In this document: piece after piece, positions 8,973-18,193 of the stretch
Layout of the letters: each line of letters starts with the position of its first letter
Numbering within the stretch: the first letter of the stretch is position 1
Assembly (NCBI GenBank): GCA_018697205.1
Contig: JABHTG010000135.1
Coordinates: 1-64,000, forward strand
Direction of reading: 5' to 3'
Length of the DNA: 64,000 bases
Origin: Nitrospina sp.
GTDB taxonomy: Bacteria; Nitrospinota; Nitrospinia; Nitrospinales; VA-1
Notes under the pieces: model-generated
Seen by the model: only the letters and a program-made list of their open reading frames with translations
Databases searched by the model: none
Told to the model about the DNA's origin: nothing
Made by a program: the position numbers and the translations under genes

Positions 8973-9758
8973 ATGCAAAACCTACAGGGTATAATAAACT
9001 TTAAACTTCATCCTATTGATGATTTAAATTTTTATGTAAAACATTGCAGGAGTATCTTACAAAAAAATTCCATACTTTTTTTGAATAACTTTCTAACAGA
9101 AGAATCTTTAGTTAACCTTCAACGTGAAGCTCAAATATTACATAATAAGGCATACTATTGTTCCCAGAATCATAATATTTTACTTAGAGAAAAAAATATC
9201 GAATTAGACGATAAGCATCCCTGCAATATTGAAGTGTTTAGCGATAAAGGCTGCGTACCGTATGACTTGATTCCAGAAAGCTCTAGTTTGAGAATAATTT
9301 ACAACTCTTCTTTTTTTAAAAAATTTATTCAGTCGTTACTGTCAGTTAAGAAAGTATACCCCTATGCTGATACCCTATCATCTGTCAATTATAATTATTA
9401 TGAAAAAAATCAGCAGTTGGGATGGCATTTTGATAACGCAACATTTGCTATCTCATTGATGATCCAATCACCCGCATCAGGAGGAAGTTTTCAGTATGTC
9501 GTCAATGCACGTAATATCGAAAAAAATATTCTTGATATAAAACTCATAGATTCTGTTTTAAAAAATAAATACCCCGTAAAAGAATTGGAAATCGAGGAAG
9601 GCGCATTTGTTCTTTTTTATGGGAGTAACTATCTTCATCGGGTGACACCGGTAAATTCTGACAAGCGTCGAATTCTTGTCACCCTAAACTACAACCTTCA
9701 AAAGAGTATTAAATTATCAGAAAACGCAAGGTTAACGTTTTTTGGAAGAACTCATTAG
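8973..9758 (+). CDS. Fe(II)/2-oxoglutarate oxygenase related to the HalD/BesD family
   Basis: The protein has 261 residues in the cupin-like jelly-roll of 2OG-Fe(II) oxygenases. The metal triad is visible as H152 and D154 (GWHFDNATF) plus H222 (NYLHRVTPV), with R232/R233 as the likely 2-oxoglutarate ligand. The overall plan, including a closing RLTFFGRT segment, recalls the HalD/BesD amino-acid halogenase family. Halogenases replace the Asp of the HxD motif with Gly to make room for chloride; here Asp is kept, so hydroxylation is the expected chemistry. The ATG follows the TPR gene's stop with no gap. The substrate is unknown, and the family link rests on recalled pattern rather than a search. 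Confidence 0.72.
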   Translation: MQNLQGIINFKLHPIDDLNFYVKHCRSILQKNSILFLNNFLTEESLVNLQREAQILHNKAYYCSQNHNILLREKNIELDDKHPCNIEVFSDKGCVPYDLIPESSSLRIIYNSSFFKKFIQSLLSVKKVYPYADTLSSVNYNYYEKNQQLGWHFDNATFAISLMIQSPASGGSFQYVVNARNIEKNILDIKLIDSVLKNKYPVKELEIEEGAFVLFYGSNYLHRVTPVNSDKRRILVTLNYNLQKSIKLSENARLTFFGRTH

Positions 9759-10166
9759 AAACAACTGAAACTACGACGTATTGATTGAGATTTTAACTAA
9801 AAACCCCACCAAGCTACCCAAAAAGTGATTGCTATATAAATCACACACAACACATAAGCAAAAATGGGCTTTGTATAAGTGTTTGGTAATTTAAACAGGG
9901 CTTAGAAAGCAAAAAAGCCTACCTTCAACCAACCTATTGAAAATTAAAAAGTTGAAAAATTAAAAAATTCAAAAGAAACTAAAATTATCTTAATTTAACT
10001 GACAAAGTACCCCTCATACACTTCCTTAATTTTAAACTCTAATTTCTAAGCATTAAATTTTTATAGACAATGGATAGATTTACCTTGTAAAAAATAAAGA
10101 GTATGATTCAATTCTCGAAAATATTGTATGAATGTTCTCTACCATTTATTTCTTTGGAGGAAAAAT
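9759..10166. other. Intergenic region ahead of the YVTN gene
   Basis: This stretch of about 400 bp is very AT-rich with no convincing gene. It has a short hairpin-capable repeat (GTGATT ... AATCAC near 9826-9845) without a T-run. A good ribosome-binding site, GGAGG at 10156-10160, sets the start of the next gene at 10167. I see no clear promoter. Confidence 0.5.
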
Positions 10167-11198
10167 ATGCCTAGTGAAAAAAATAAAATTACTAATCAAG
10201 TTGAAGGGATTTTAAAAAATTCTTTTTGGAGAAAACAGCAACTATTGACTTTCTCTACAGTCTTTATATTCACAGCTATTTTTCTCGCTGGAATGTTGTC
10301 GAGCAAAGAAAGTTTAGCTGGCGAAGTATGGGTTGCAAATATGAAGGGAGCCAATGTACAAATCATAGATAGCAGTTCCAACCAAATTGTAAATACAATT
10401 GCTACTGGCGCCGGAGCTCACAATGTAACTTTCAGCCCAGATGGCAAACTAGCTTACATTGCAAACTTGGGGACTAACAGCATAACCATTATAGATGCCG
10501 TAACAAAAAAGAAGATAGCTGATGTATTAGCAGATACTAAGGCTCACGATGTAGCCGTATCTCCTGATGGGAAAACAGCTGTTTCCTGCAACGTTGGTGC
10601 AGGGAATATTACATTCATTGACGTTGCGACTAAAAAATCCACTCACACCATGGCGACCGGTAAAAAAGCTATTACCGCTGTATTTTCTCCAGATGGAAAA
10701 ACTTTATATGTGGTCAACGCAGGTGATGGAAATATTTCGGTTGTTGATGTGAACACTAAAAAAATTACCAAAACTTTTCCAGGTGCCAAAGGTGCCATGG
10801 CTATTAAACCCAATGATGATTGGAGTCAACTTTGGATTACAGATCCCACTGACAATAAATTGTTACTAATGAATCCCCAGACGGGTTTGGTTGAGGCTTC
10901 AATTGACGTCCCTGGAGAGCCTCACGGACTGGTACACAGCCCCGATGGGAAAAAAGTATACGTTGGCCAACGAAAGCTTAATCAGATATCCATGATTGAT
11001 ACCGACAGCCGAAAAATAGTTAAAACAACTCCTATTGGCCAACGTCCCGACATGATGGCTATCAGCTCGGATGGAAAAACAGTTTTCGTAGCGGTTAGAG
11101 ATGAGAATAAGCTAGCGGTAGTTTCAGCATCAGATCTAAGCATGACAACTAAAATCGATACCGATGGTGAAACACATGGTGTGGGTTATCGAGACTAA
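10167..11198 (+). CDS. Secreted or membrane-anchored YVTN beta-propeller protein
   Basis: From the ATG at 10167 the protein has 343 residues. This start is chosen because GGAGG sits 6 nt upstream; an ATG at 10128 lacks a ribosome-binding site. A hydrophobic segment (about residues 27-45) acts as a signal or anchor. The rest is a seven-bladed propeller of about 42-residue repeats, each with a phrase such as FSPDGK, VSPDGKT or HSPDGKK followed by YVVN/YIAN and an I-x-V/I-D strand. The family (YncE/surface-layer type) is usually periplasmic or extracellular and binds proteins or substrates. No metal site or haem motif (CxxCH) is present, so this is not an obvious redox enzyme. Confidence 0.88.
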   Translation: MPSEKNKITNQVEGILKNSFWRKQQLLTFSTVFIFTAIFLAGMLSSKESLAGEVWVANMKGANVQIIDSSSNQIVNTIATGAGAHNVTFSPDGKLAYIANLGTNSITIIDAVTKKKIADVLADTKAHDVAVSPDGKTAVSCNVGAGNITFIDVATKKSTHTMATGKKAITAVFSPDGKTLYVVNAGDGNISVVDVNTKKITKTFPGAKGAMAIKPNDDWSQLWITDPTDNKLLLMNPQTGLVEASIDVPGEPHGLVHSPDGKKVYVGQRKLNQISMIDTDSRKIVKTTPIGQRPDMMAISSDGKTVFVAVRDENKLAVVSASDLSMTTKIDTDGETHGVGYRD

Positions 11199-11251
11199 AA
11201 TACTAGAAAAAAGGTAGGGAATGGCAATAAAAAAATAGTTAACCAAGCGGG

Positions 11252-12649
11252 CTAAAGATTTTTGAATACAGCATCTAGGCTAGATTTAGCATCGCCGAAC
11301 AGCATGCGGGTGTTCTCTTCAAAAAATAATGGGTTTTGTACCCCAGCATACCCTGTTGCCATTCCTCTTTTTAAAACAATAGTGGTTTTGCCCTTCCAGC
11401 ATTCGAGGACCGGCATGCCTGCAATGGGACTATTTGGGTCTGTCAGTGCAGATGGGTTCACAATATCGTTGGCTCCGATAACTATTGAAACATCAATGTT
11501 TGGGAAATCATCATTGATCTCATCCATTTCATAAACAATGTCGTAAGGAACCTTGGCTTCAGCTAATAAAACATTCATGTGCCCTGGCATGCGACCTGCA
11601 ACAGGGTGAATACCAAAACGAACATTTATTTTTTTACTTTTAAGTGTTTTTGTGATCTCACAAACGATGTGCTGGGCTTGAGCTACTGCCATACCATAAC
11701 CAGGAATAATCATTACTTCCTTAGACTCGGTCAATAGACTTGCGACTTCTGGTGCTTCCAAAGCTATTACTTCACCTTGTTCAGCGTCGGAACCGGAAGA
11801 GGATCCACCTGTCGTCGTACCAAACCCACCTGCAATGACCGCTAAAAATTTTCTATTCATAGCTTTGCACATGATGTAACTCAGAATGGCACCACTACTA
11901 CCCACCAAAGCTCCTGTCACAATGAGAAGGTCGTTATTAAGCATGAATCCTGTTGCAGAAGCAGCCCAACCCGAGTAACTATTGAGCATGGAAACGACTA
12001 CCGGCATATCAGCACCCCCGATTGCCATCACCATATGAATTCCAAAAAGCAAAGCAATCCCAGTCATAACCAATAGTGGCGACATTCCATTACCCGCTGC
12101 TGATTGTTCTACAAATTGAATGCAGTACCAGATGGAAGCAATTAATAGGCCAAGGTTGAGCCAGTGCCGTGCGGGGAGCAACATGGGATTCCCGCCAATT
12201 TTTCCGCTAAGCTTTCCAAAAGCTATAATTGACCCTGAAAAAGTAATCGCCCCAATTAAGATCCCTAAATAAGTCTCAATATCATGGATCGTCAATTCGA
12301 CACCTGCATAGTGTTCTAAGCGCGCAGGATCCATAAAATTAGCAAAACCAACCAAGACTGCTGCCAAACCAACGAGGCTGTGAAGAATTGCAACCAACTC
12401 CGGCATCTCCGTCATCTGCACGCGCTTTGCCAGAATTAATCCAATCGAAGCACCTATCACCAATCCACCAATAAGGATTTCAATATTAGAGGTAACACCG
12501 GCAATTGTGACAATTAAGGCAATTACCATGCCAGCGATACCAAAGATATTACCTCGTCTGGAGGTTTCCTGATTGCTCAAACCACCTAAAGCTAAAATAA
12601 AAAGAATGGTTGCGCCCACATAAGAGGCCGTTATAATTCCTTGACTCAT
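11252..12649 (-). CDS. pntB: NAD(P) transhydrogenase subunit beta
   Basis: Proton-pumping transhydrogenase beta subunit: hydride transfer from NADH to NADP+ driven by the proton gradient, supplying NADPH. It has 465 residues. The first 280 or so form the membrane domain dII (eight or nine helices). The C-terminal dIII NADP-binding domain carries [37 protein letters not shown] and [17 protein letters not shown]. It lies 11 nt downstream of pntA on the same strand and is co-transcribed. Length and motifs are canonical. Confidence 0.97.
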   Translation of the reverse strand: MSQGIITASYVGATILFILALGGLSNQETSRRGNIFGIAGMVIALIVTIAGVTSNIEILIGGLVIGASIGLILAKRVQMTEMPELVAILHSLVGLAAVLVGFANFMDPARLEHYAGVELTIHDIETYLGILIGAITFSGSIIAFGKLSGKIGGNPMLLPARHWLNLGLLIASIWYCIQFVEQSAAGNGMSPLLVMTGIALLFGIHMVMAIGGADMPVVVSMLNSYSGWAASATGFMLNNDLLIVTGALVGSSGAILSYIMCKAMNRKFLAVIAGGFGTTTGGSSSGSDAEQGEVIALEAPEVASLLTESKEVMIIPGYGMAVAQAQHIVCEITKTLKSKKINVRFGIHPVAGRMPGHMNVLLAEAKVPYDIVYEMDEINDDFPNIDVSIVIGANDIVNPSALTDPNSPIAGMPVLECWKGKTTIVLKRGMATGYAGVQNPLFFEENTRMLFGDAKSSLDAVFKNL

Positions 12650-12660
12650 CTTGTCGCTTT

Positions 12661-14214
12661 CTATTTACGAAACATTTCAAGCATACGTCGCGTTACCGCG
12701 AATCCGCCTGTTATATTAATAGCCGTGATGGTCACAGCAAAACCCGAAACCCACATAATCACACTATTCTCTGAGCTTATCTGTAGGATTGCACCAATAA
12801 CGATAATACTGCTAATGGCGTTAGTCACACTCATTAGCGGGGTGTGCAGAGCCGCTGACACATTCCATATAACCATGTAACCTACAAAACAGGCTAAAAC
12901 AAATACAGTGAAATGAGCCATAAAGGATGCTGGAGCTACAGAACCCAATCCCAACAAAGCAAGTCCACCAATCATAAATGTGACTAGAGGCCCGAACCAA
13001 GAAGGTTTTTCCTCGACCACTTGAACGGGTTCCACTGGCTTCTCTACTGGTTTGGGAGGTGTAGCGGACAGCTTAGGAGCAGGAGGTGGCCAAGTAACTT
13101 CTCCATCTTTAACGACTGTGGCTCCTCGGACTACCTCGTCATCCATATCAACAGTAATATTTCCATCCTTGTCTTTACACATATCAGTTAAGAGATGACG
13201 CAAATTTGTTCCATATAGCTGGCTGGACTGGGCGGCAAGGCGACTGGGTAAATCTGTATAACCAATGATTGAAACACCGTGTACCTTTTTTACCACGCCT
13301 GCCTCTGATAATTTGCAATTGCCTCCTTGCTCAGCAGCGAGATCAACTATCACGCTTCCATCTTTCATTGAAACAACCATCTCTTCTTTGATTAGTTCTG
13401 GAGCGGGTTTTCCTGGGATCAAAGCCGTAGTAATAATAATGTCGACTTCTTTTGCTTGTTCAGCAAATAATGCCATCTCCGCCTCTATAAACTCCTTACT
13501 CATCACCTTGGCATATCCACCAGTACCTGAACCCTCTTCTTCAAATTCGAGCTCTAAAAATTCTGCGTCCATGCTCTCAACTTGTTCTTTAACTTCTGGT
13601 CGAGTATCAAAGGCTCTCACAATAGCACCCATACTTTTGGCAGCACCAATTGCAGCAAGCCCCGCAACGCCTGCACCTATAACCATAACCTTGGCCGGAG
13701 GTATTTTACCTGCAGCTGTAATCTGTCCCGTAAAAAACCTACCAAAGTGTTGAGCAGCCTCAACTACAGCTCGATACCCTGCAATATTTCCCATCGAACT
13801 AAGTGCATCCATCTTTTGAGCACGGGAAATACGTGGCACGCTATCCATTGAAAGAGCAGTAACCCTTTTCTCAGCTAATTTCTTAAGTAAGTCGGGATTC
13901 TGAGCTGGCGCAAGAAATGTAATTATCACCTGCTTTTCACGCAGCAAATCAACTTCATCAGAATTAAGATTCGAATTAAATTCTAGTGATCGTACTTTTA
14001 GAATAATGTCGCTATTGTCCCAAACGGCTTTCGGACCTTCCACAACTGTTACACCCGCATCCTTATAAGCTGCATCAGACAAACTAGAACCTTCGCCTGC
14101 ACCTGATTCTACTAGTACTTCAAAACCCAACTTGATAAGATGCTTAGCGACATCGGGTGTGGTTGCCACTCTTTTTTCACCATCGTGAATTTCTTTAGGG
14201 ATACCAATCTTCAT
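12661..14214 (-). CDS. pntA: NAD(P) transhydrogenase subunit alpha (NAD domain plus membrane segment)
   Basis: The protein has 517 residues, matching the single-chain Escherichia coli-type alpha subunit rather than the split PntAA/PntAB form. Domain dI occupies about residues 1-380: [17 protein letters not shown] at the start, the NAD-binding [20 protein letters not shown], and [18 protein letters not shown] proline-rich linker follows (about 385-410), then four transmembrane helices. The gene leads the pntAB operon. Upstream, 14215-14334 shows no obvious promoter. The assignment is secure. Confidence 0.97.
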   Translation of the reverse strand: MKIGIPKEIHDGEKRVATTPDVAKHLIKLGFEVLVESGAGEGSSLSDAAYKDAGVTVVEGPKAVWDNSDIILKVRSLEFNSNLNSDEVDLLREKQVIITFLAPAQNPDLLKKLAEKRVTALSMDSVPRISRAQKMDALSSMGNIAGYRAVVEAAQHFGRFFTGQITAAGKIPPAKVMVIGAGVAGLAAIGAAKSMGAIVRAFDTRPEVKEQVESMDAEFLELEFEEEGSGTGGYAKVMSKEFIEAEMALFAEQAKEVDIIITTALIPGKPAPELIKEEMVVSMKDGSVIVDLAAEQGGNCKLSEAGVVKKVHGVSIIGYTDLPSRLAAQSSQLYGTNLRHLLTDMCKDKDGNITVDMDDEVVRGATVVKDGEVTWPPPAPKLSATPPKPVEKPVEPVQVVEEKPSWFGPLVTFMIGGLALLGLGSVAPASFMAHFTVFVLACFVGYMVIWNVSAALHTPLMSVTNAISSIIVIGAILQISSENSVIMWVSGFAVTITAINITGGFAVTRRMLEMFRK

Positions 14215-14334
14215 AACTTCAAACTTTCATGAAGGTTAATTTTAAATAATAAAGGGCAATAATAAACAAACCAAACCGAATATCAACGAAAAACATTCAA
14301 TCTGGTAAAAAATCTCCCTTAAACCCCTAAAATT

Positions 14335-15996
14335 TTAGTCCATATCGTCAAATACACCGGTTGCCAAACTTTTGCGGGCAGTCCGTGCTTCCTGCTCAGC
14401 CCGAGTAATCCCCTGATCATAGTCATTATAATCAACAAATTTTAATACCGATTCCATTTCAGGATGCCGTTCCAGAAATAGTTTTGCCATTACTTGAACC
14501 GTACGACGATATTTGGGGTGCCCAGATTTTTGCGAGCGCAATTCAGTGAAATGCCCCAATTCTCTTAGATTCATTCCCATATTCCATCGAATGAAGTGGT
14601 TAAACAGGGGAGCATATTGAGCTTCTCGGATCAATCCCGCCTTAATCAAATCACTATGAAGCGACTCCGCTCGCTCAAAGCATTCCTGAACAACGTCACC
14701 CTGCCCCATTTCTTCAATTTCTTCTGGGACTGAATAACCAAGTGATACATTTAAGTCTTGTCTTTGTTGAGTCAACATACGGTGTCTTTGTAAATCTCTA
14801 TATTCAGCGAATCCTGTAACAACATCAAAATTTATTGGATAACCATATTCAAAGGCACGAGGTGGCCGATCTCTTTTAGTCCTCCGTTTGCCGATAACCG
14901 TAGCTAATATTTCATCTCGCTTTTCTTCTGGTAAAGAACGAACGACATCTCTGATTTGCATAGTCGAGTGTTCCACATATGGGAAAATTACATTTGCCAA
15001 GAGGTTAATTGTATAATCTTCGACTCGGTCCTCAATTAAAACAACCTCTGGAACTGTTTGAATAGGGATATCTTTAAATAGATCTACGGAAAGTTGTCTA
15101 ATACAACTCTGGTTTTCTGCAAGGTAATCATTTTTTTCTGCTCGCCTGATAAAAGTTGGTATCTGCGTCTCTAATGCTTTTCGAATATTCTCCGCGAGTA
15201 ACCAGCCTTCATCAAGCTCTTGAGATAGAAGTTTAGTAATCAGTCCACTATAAAACCTACCATTCCCAACAATCCCCATATTTGCCTTTGTCGAAGCAGG
15301 AAGAATACAACGAAGAACGTCACAGGCTGCGCTTCGCATAGTGAAACCATAAGCCAGACGATGAGCCCTTTTTTCATTGTCGTTTTCTAATGCATCTGCG
15401 CCAACAAGCACAACACGATTATTTCGCTCAACCTCAATCTTAAACTCTGATGCTGGAAGTTTTTTGCGAAAAAAGTTCTGCATCGGTTCTACAAGTCCCG
15501 CATAAGTTTCAAATAAAAAATCCATCGTCTGGATATAAATTTTTGCTAACCCAGATTTCATAATTGATTCGGGGCGGACATACCTCCATTGCTCATCGCG
15601 TTTTATGTCATATAAAACGTATCGCGTAGACTCTTCAATCGGCGAACCGCCAATCCTACAATCTTCAATAATTTTTGTCATTAAATTAGAAACATTTTCA
15701 ACACAAAGAGGAGCGACCGCAAGTTCTGCCACAGATTCATCTCCATATTTATTAACCACTCGGTCAATAAGTTCGCTTCCTTTGATCTCATTGGGTGTTC
15801 CATCTTGATCAAGGAATTCACGAACCACGGTCTCTTTAAGTCCTGTCGGCGCTCGACTGTAGCGAGCAAGAGCGGCGCCAACGACCTCTGGGTTAAGATT
15901 GCTGATCACAAACACATCCGCATTTACATCCGAAATATATGAAGAAAGGTTTTCTCTTTCTTGTTTGGTTAGCTCGTCAGCCCTTTTCGGTTTCAT
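14335..15996 (-). CDS. Double-domain ThyX-like flavin-dependent thymidylate synthase family protein
   Basis: The protein has 553 residues, about twice the usual ThyX length, with two ThyX-like domains. The first (about residues 20-270) has an ESTRY segment (122-126) and a CDVLRCILPASTKAN helix like the ThyX nucleotide-binding region, but no RHR motif. The second (about 320-540) has RHR at 404-406 inside a degenerate signature (RHRMLTQQRQDLNVS instead of RHRxxSxNxxSxR), followed by LRELGHFTELRSQ. It may synthesise dTMP from dUMP with a composite active site, or be a divergent paralogue with another role. No ThyA or normal ThyX was seen in the window. It overlaps the upstream FGE-fold gene by 4 nt. 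Confidence 0.82.
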   Translation of the reverse strand: MKPKRADELTKQERENLSSYISDVNADVFVISNLNPEVVGAALARYSRAPTGLKETVVREFLDQDGTPNEIKGSELIDRVVNKYGDESVAELAVAPLCVENVSNLMTKIIEDCRIGGSPIEESTRYVLYDIKRDEQWRYVRPESIMKSGLAKIYIQTMDFLFETYAGLVEPMQNFFRKKLPASEFKIEVERNNRVVLVGADALENDNEKRAHRLAYGFTMRSAACDVLRCILPASTKANMGIVGNGRFYSGLITKLLSQELDEGWLLAENIRKALETQIPTFIRRAEKNDYLAENQSCIRQLSVDLFKDIPIQTVPEVVLIEDRVEDYTINLLANVIFPYVEHSTMQIRDVVRSLPEEKRDEILATVIGKRRTKRDRPPRAFEYGYPINFDVVTGFAEYRDLQRHRMLTQQRQDLNVSLGYSVPEEIEEMGQGDVVQECFERAESLHSDLIKAGLIREAQYAPLFNHFIRWNMGMNLRELGHFTELRSQKSGHPKYRRTVQVMAKLFLERHPEMESVLKFVDYNDYDQGITRAEQEARTARKSLATGVFDDMD

Positions 15997-16949
15997 AAAT
16001 TTTCATCTTTTTTGGCGCATCGAAATCCCGTATCGTTAAACCTTACTTCAGGCTGACTCCATCGTCGAAAGGAGCTACGCAGGGTATCAGGGTGATTAAC
16101 CCAAGACCCACCCCTCACCACTTTAAACTCTCCTTCTGCTGGACCTCTTGGATTCTTTTTGCGCCGCCAATTATAATATTTTAAGTCATACCAGTCATCG
16201 ACCCATTCCCAAACATTTCCCGCCATATCATATACACCATACAAGGAAGACCCTTGAGAATAAGTTCCCACATCTGTCATTGTAAAAACACCACGCCATT
16301 TCCTTCCATAGGTAGCTCGGTTTTTAGGTGATTCAGCCCCCCAAGGATATAAGTTACCACTTGGGCCTCGCGCGGCCTTTTCCCATTCTGCTTCTGACGG
16401 GAGACGTTTTCCTCTCCATCTACAATAAGCATCAGCATCGAACCAACTCACTTGCGTTACTGGCTGACGTTTAATTCTGGAAGGAAAAGATGACCCTTCC
16501 CAAAGGTTACCCTCGCGACATTTATCTGTCTCGCAAGTTTCGTCTAGGGCGAAGCGATGCCCGGTAGCTAAAACAAACTCAAGGTATTTTTCATTTGTTA
16601 CTTCATATCTATCGATCAAATAACTATCAAGAAAAATTAGCTTGTCGGGATATTCATCATTAAACCACCATAACTCGCAGGACTTGTCATATTTACGGCA
16701 TTTTTTTAGATGCCTCTTATTTTCCACAAAACTCGATCCCATTTTAAAGGTCCCCATTGGGACACGAATCATCATGGAATTATCTGCTTTTCTAAAGGAA
16801 ACTTTGGCAAGTGCTTCTTGCTGGTTATCAGGCAACTCTTTGTTATGATCTTCCTCATTATGAATCGCAAACGCTACAGAGGTCGCTGAAAAAAACCAAA
16901 CCAAGCTAAAAAAACAAACAAAAAAGGAAAATAAGAAACGAGCCATCAT
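15993..16949 (-). CDS. Second secreted SUMF1/FGE-fold protein, cysteine pair absent
   Basis: The protein has 318 residues with a strong signal peptide (about residues 1-28) and the FGE-sulfatase fold. Signatures are MIRVPMGTFKMGS, YLIDRYEVTNEKYLEF, RLPSEAEWEKAARGPSGN, GNVWEWVDDWYDLKYY, VVRGGSWVNH and a terminal TGFRCAKK. An insertion at about 75-105 has paired cysteines (KKCRKYDKSCELWW), and CETDKCREG forms another pair; these are probably disulfides. The catalytic Cys pair after RGGS is missing, as in the protein at 6171-6920. Its ATGA overlap with the ThyX-like gene indicates an operon. Either of the two adjacent ATGs at 16949 and 16946 may be used. Confidence 0.88.
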   Translation of the reverse strand: MMARFLFSFFVCFFSLVWFFSATSVAFAIHNEEDHNKELPDNQQEALAKVSFRKADNSMMIRVPMGTFKMGSSFVENKRHLKKCRKYDKSCELWWFNDEYPDKLIFLDSYLIDRYEVTNEKYLEFVLATGHRFALDETCETDKCREGNLWEGSSFPSRIKRQPVTQVSWFDADAYCRWRGKRLPSEAEWEKAARGPSGNLYPWGAESPKNRATYGRKWRGVFTMTDVGTYSQGSSLYGVYDMAGNVWEWVDDWYDLKYYNWRRKKNPRGPAEGEFKVVRGGSWVNHPDTLRSSFRRWSQPEVRFNDTGFRCAKKDENL

Positions 16950-17005
16950 GCGTTAAGACTTAAAAGTTAACTTAATGGTGAAAGGACCTTCACTCATCAG
17001 TTTCA

Positions 17006-17548
17006 CTAATCAGTTTCATTAGGGGCTTTTCGAAACCGAGTCATCTCTTTTCCATGAATATAGAGAAGCGCTAGCCCTAGAATCATATTAACTGAATAAA
17101 CATTAACAAATTTTGAATGAAAACGATCAAAACGAATTTGTAGTTTTTGATCTGTCGGATTGGCTTTTTTTAATTTATCGACTTCGTGCATTTCGGGCCG
17201 TAGAAAACTTCCCATATAAATTGCGAGGACAATCATAATACCAAGAATCCATTGCTTTAAATATCTACGTTTGGTAACGGGAAGTTGAGCAAACTCAAGT
17301 TTGCTAAACTTACCTACCAATAGCTTAATTAACTCGGCCGCAACAATAAACCCGATACAAGTATAAATAATTTCAATATTAAACACATCCATGATGGTGT
17401 TCATTACTTTGCTAGCCAGCAGTGGCTGTTCTTTAAGCTTGACCCTCACGATAATCTCTACCAAGATACCAAGCAAGAACATCCCCCCAACCCACAAAGA
17501 TAGTCCCAAAAGGTAAAACATATTGAATGTGTATACTAAGCGTTTCAT
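17006..17548 (-). CDS. DUF4149 (TMEM205-like) inner membrane protein
   Basis: Integral membrane protein of about 180 residues with four hydrophobic helices. The DUF4149 pattern is clear: LGLSLWVGGMFLLGILV near the start, FLRPEMHEVDKL after the third helix, and FDRFHSKFVNVYSVNMILGLALLYIH at the end. The frame is open to a TTG at 17572, but the ATG at 17548 begins the protein just before the first helix. The function of the family is unknown. It is in a co-directional run with the FGE-fold and ThyX-like genes. Confidence 0.75.
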   Translation of the reverse strand: MKRLVYTFNMFYLLGLSLWVGGMFLLGILVEIIVRVKLKEQPLLASKVMNTIMDVFNIEIIYTCIGFIVAAELIKLLVGKFSKLEFAQLPVTKRRYLKQWILGIMIVLAIYMGSFLRPEMHEVDKLKKANPTDQKLQIRFDRFHSKFVNVYSVNMILGLALLYIHGKEMTRFRKAPNETD

Positions 17549-17684
17549 CACATGGCACCACAAGGGTGGCAAAAAAATACTTAAAGACTATTAAACTGTG
17601 TTGCAATCAAACAACCAAATGGTATCAGAAAACTGTGAGGTCCTGTTTTATTCTATTTTTTTCTTTCAGCCTTTCAAATTGGGA

Positions 17685-18002
17685 TTATCGACCTCCAGAA
17701 ACTCTTTTTCGAATCATTTTTTTAAAACTATTTCCTAAATATTCCTTTTCCTGTTTTAGTGCTTTAACTATCTCTGACCGATCACCACCGTACCAGGTTT
17801 TGATAGCATCCATACCCTTACCTCGGTTAACTGTATTGAGAATAGAAAGATAAATCACGCCATAAATAACTGCAACTGTATACAGAGTAAGTGGAATAAA
17901 AGACTTGAGGCGTTTTTGTTCCTCCTCTCCCTTATTAAGCCACCAATGATAAGGGCGTTTCCAAAGAATTTTCTTCTGGTTTTTGAATGCATTATCACCC
18001 AT
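17685..18002 (-). CDS. Hypothetical single-pass membrane protein
   Basis: The protein has 105 residues from the ATG at 18002 (a TTG at 18026 would add eight). A basic, tryptophan-rich N-terminal part (WKRPYHWW, then KGEEEQKRLKS) precedes one transmembrane helix (FIPLTLYTVAVIYGVIYL). The C-terminal tail is basic and helical (KALKQEKEYLGNSFKKMIRKRV). No family is recognised. A TGAGGG sequence lies rather far (about 17 nt) upstream of the ATG. It precedes the DUF4149 gene by 136 bp. Confidence 0.5.
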   Translation of the reverse strand: MGDNAFKNQKKILWKRPYHWWLNKGEEEQKRLKSFIPLTLYTVAVIYGVIYLSILNTVNRGKGMDAIKTWYGGDRSEIVKALKQEKEYLGNSFKKMIRKRVSGGR

Positions 18003-18157
18003 AACAAAGGCTGGATAAACCCTCAACGTTAAAAGCTTTAGAGATTGCTCATTTTCTTTACAAACCAGACGATAATAGCAAACCCGCTCTAACGAAACAA
18101 GCCAGTCATATATCGCTTGCTTCTCCCTATTCTAATATCTTTCGACTAGATTGGTTA

Positions 18158-18180
18158 TGCTATAGTTTAACTTTAAACTA
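18158..18180 (+). promoter_or_regulatory. Extended -10 promoter overlapped by a perfect dyad, upstream of aroA
   Basis: TG at 18158-18159, one base, then TATAGT at 18161-18166 forms an extended -10 element that places a start of transcription near 18173. A perfect inverted repeat, TAGTTTAA (18163-18170), CT, TTAAACTA (18173-18180), overlaps the -10 box and start point. With only two central bases it cannot form a stable RNA hairpin, so a protein operator is the likelier reading. The aroA start follows at 18194. Confidence 0.5.
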
Positions 18181-18193
18181 TGGAGCCTTTTTT

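Noticed and set aside
13265-13753. A 162-codon plus-strand frame inside pntA
   Set aside because: It is antisense to a canonical transhydrogenase gene; its Ser/Pro-rich composition reflects the complement of that gene.
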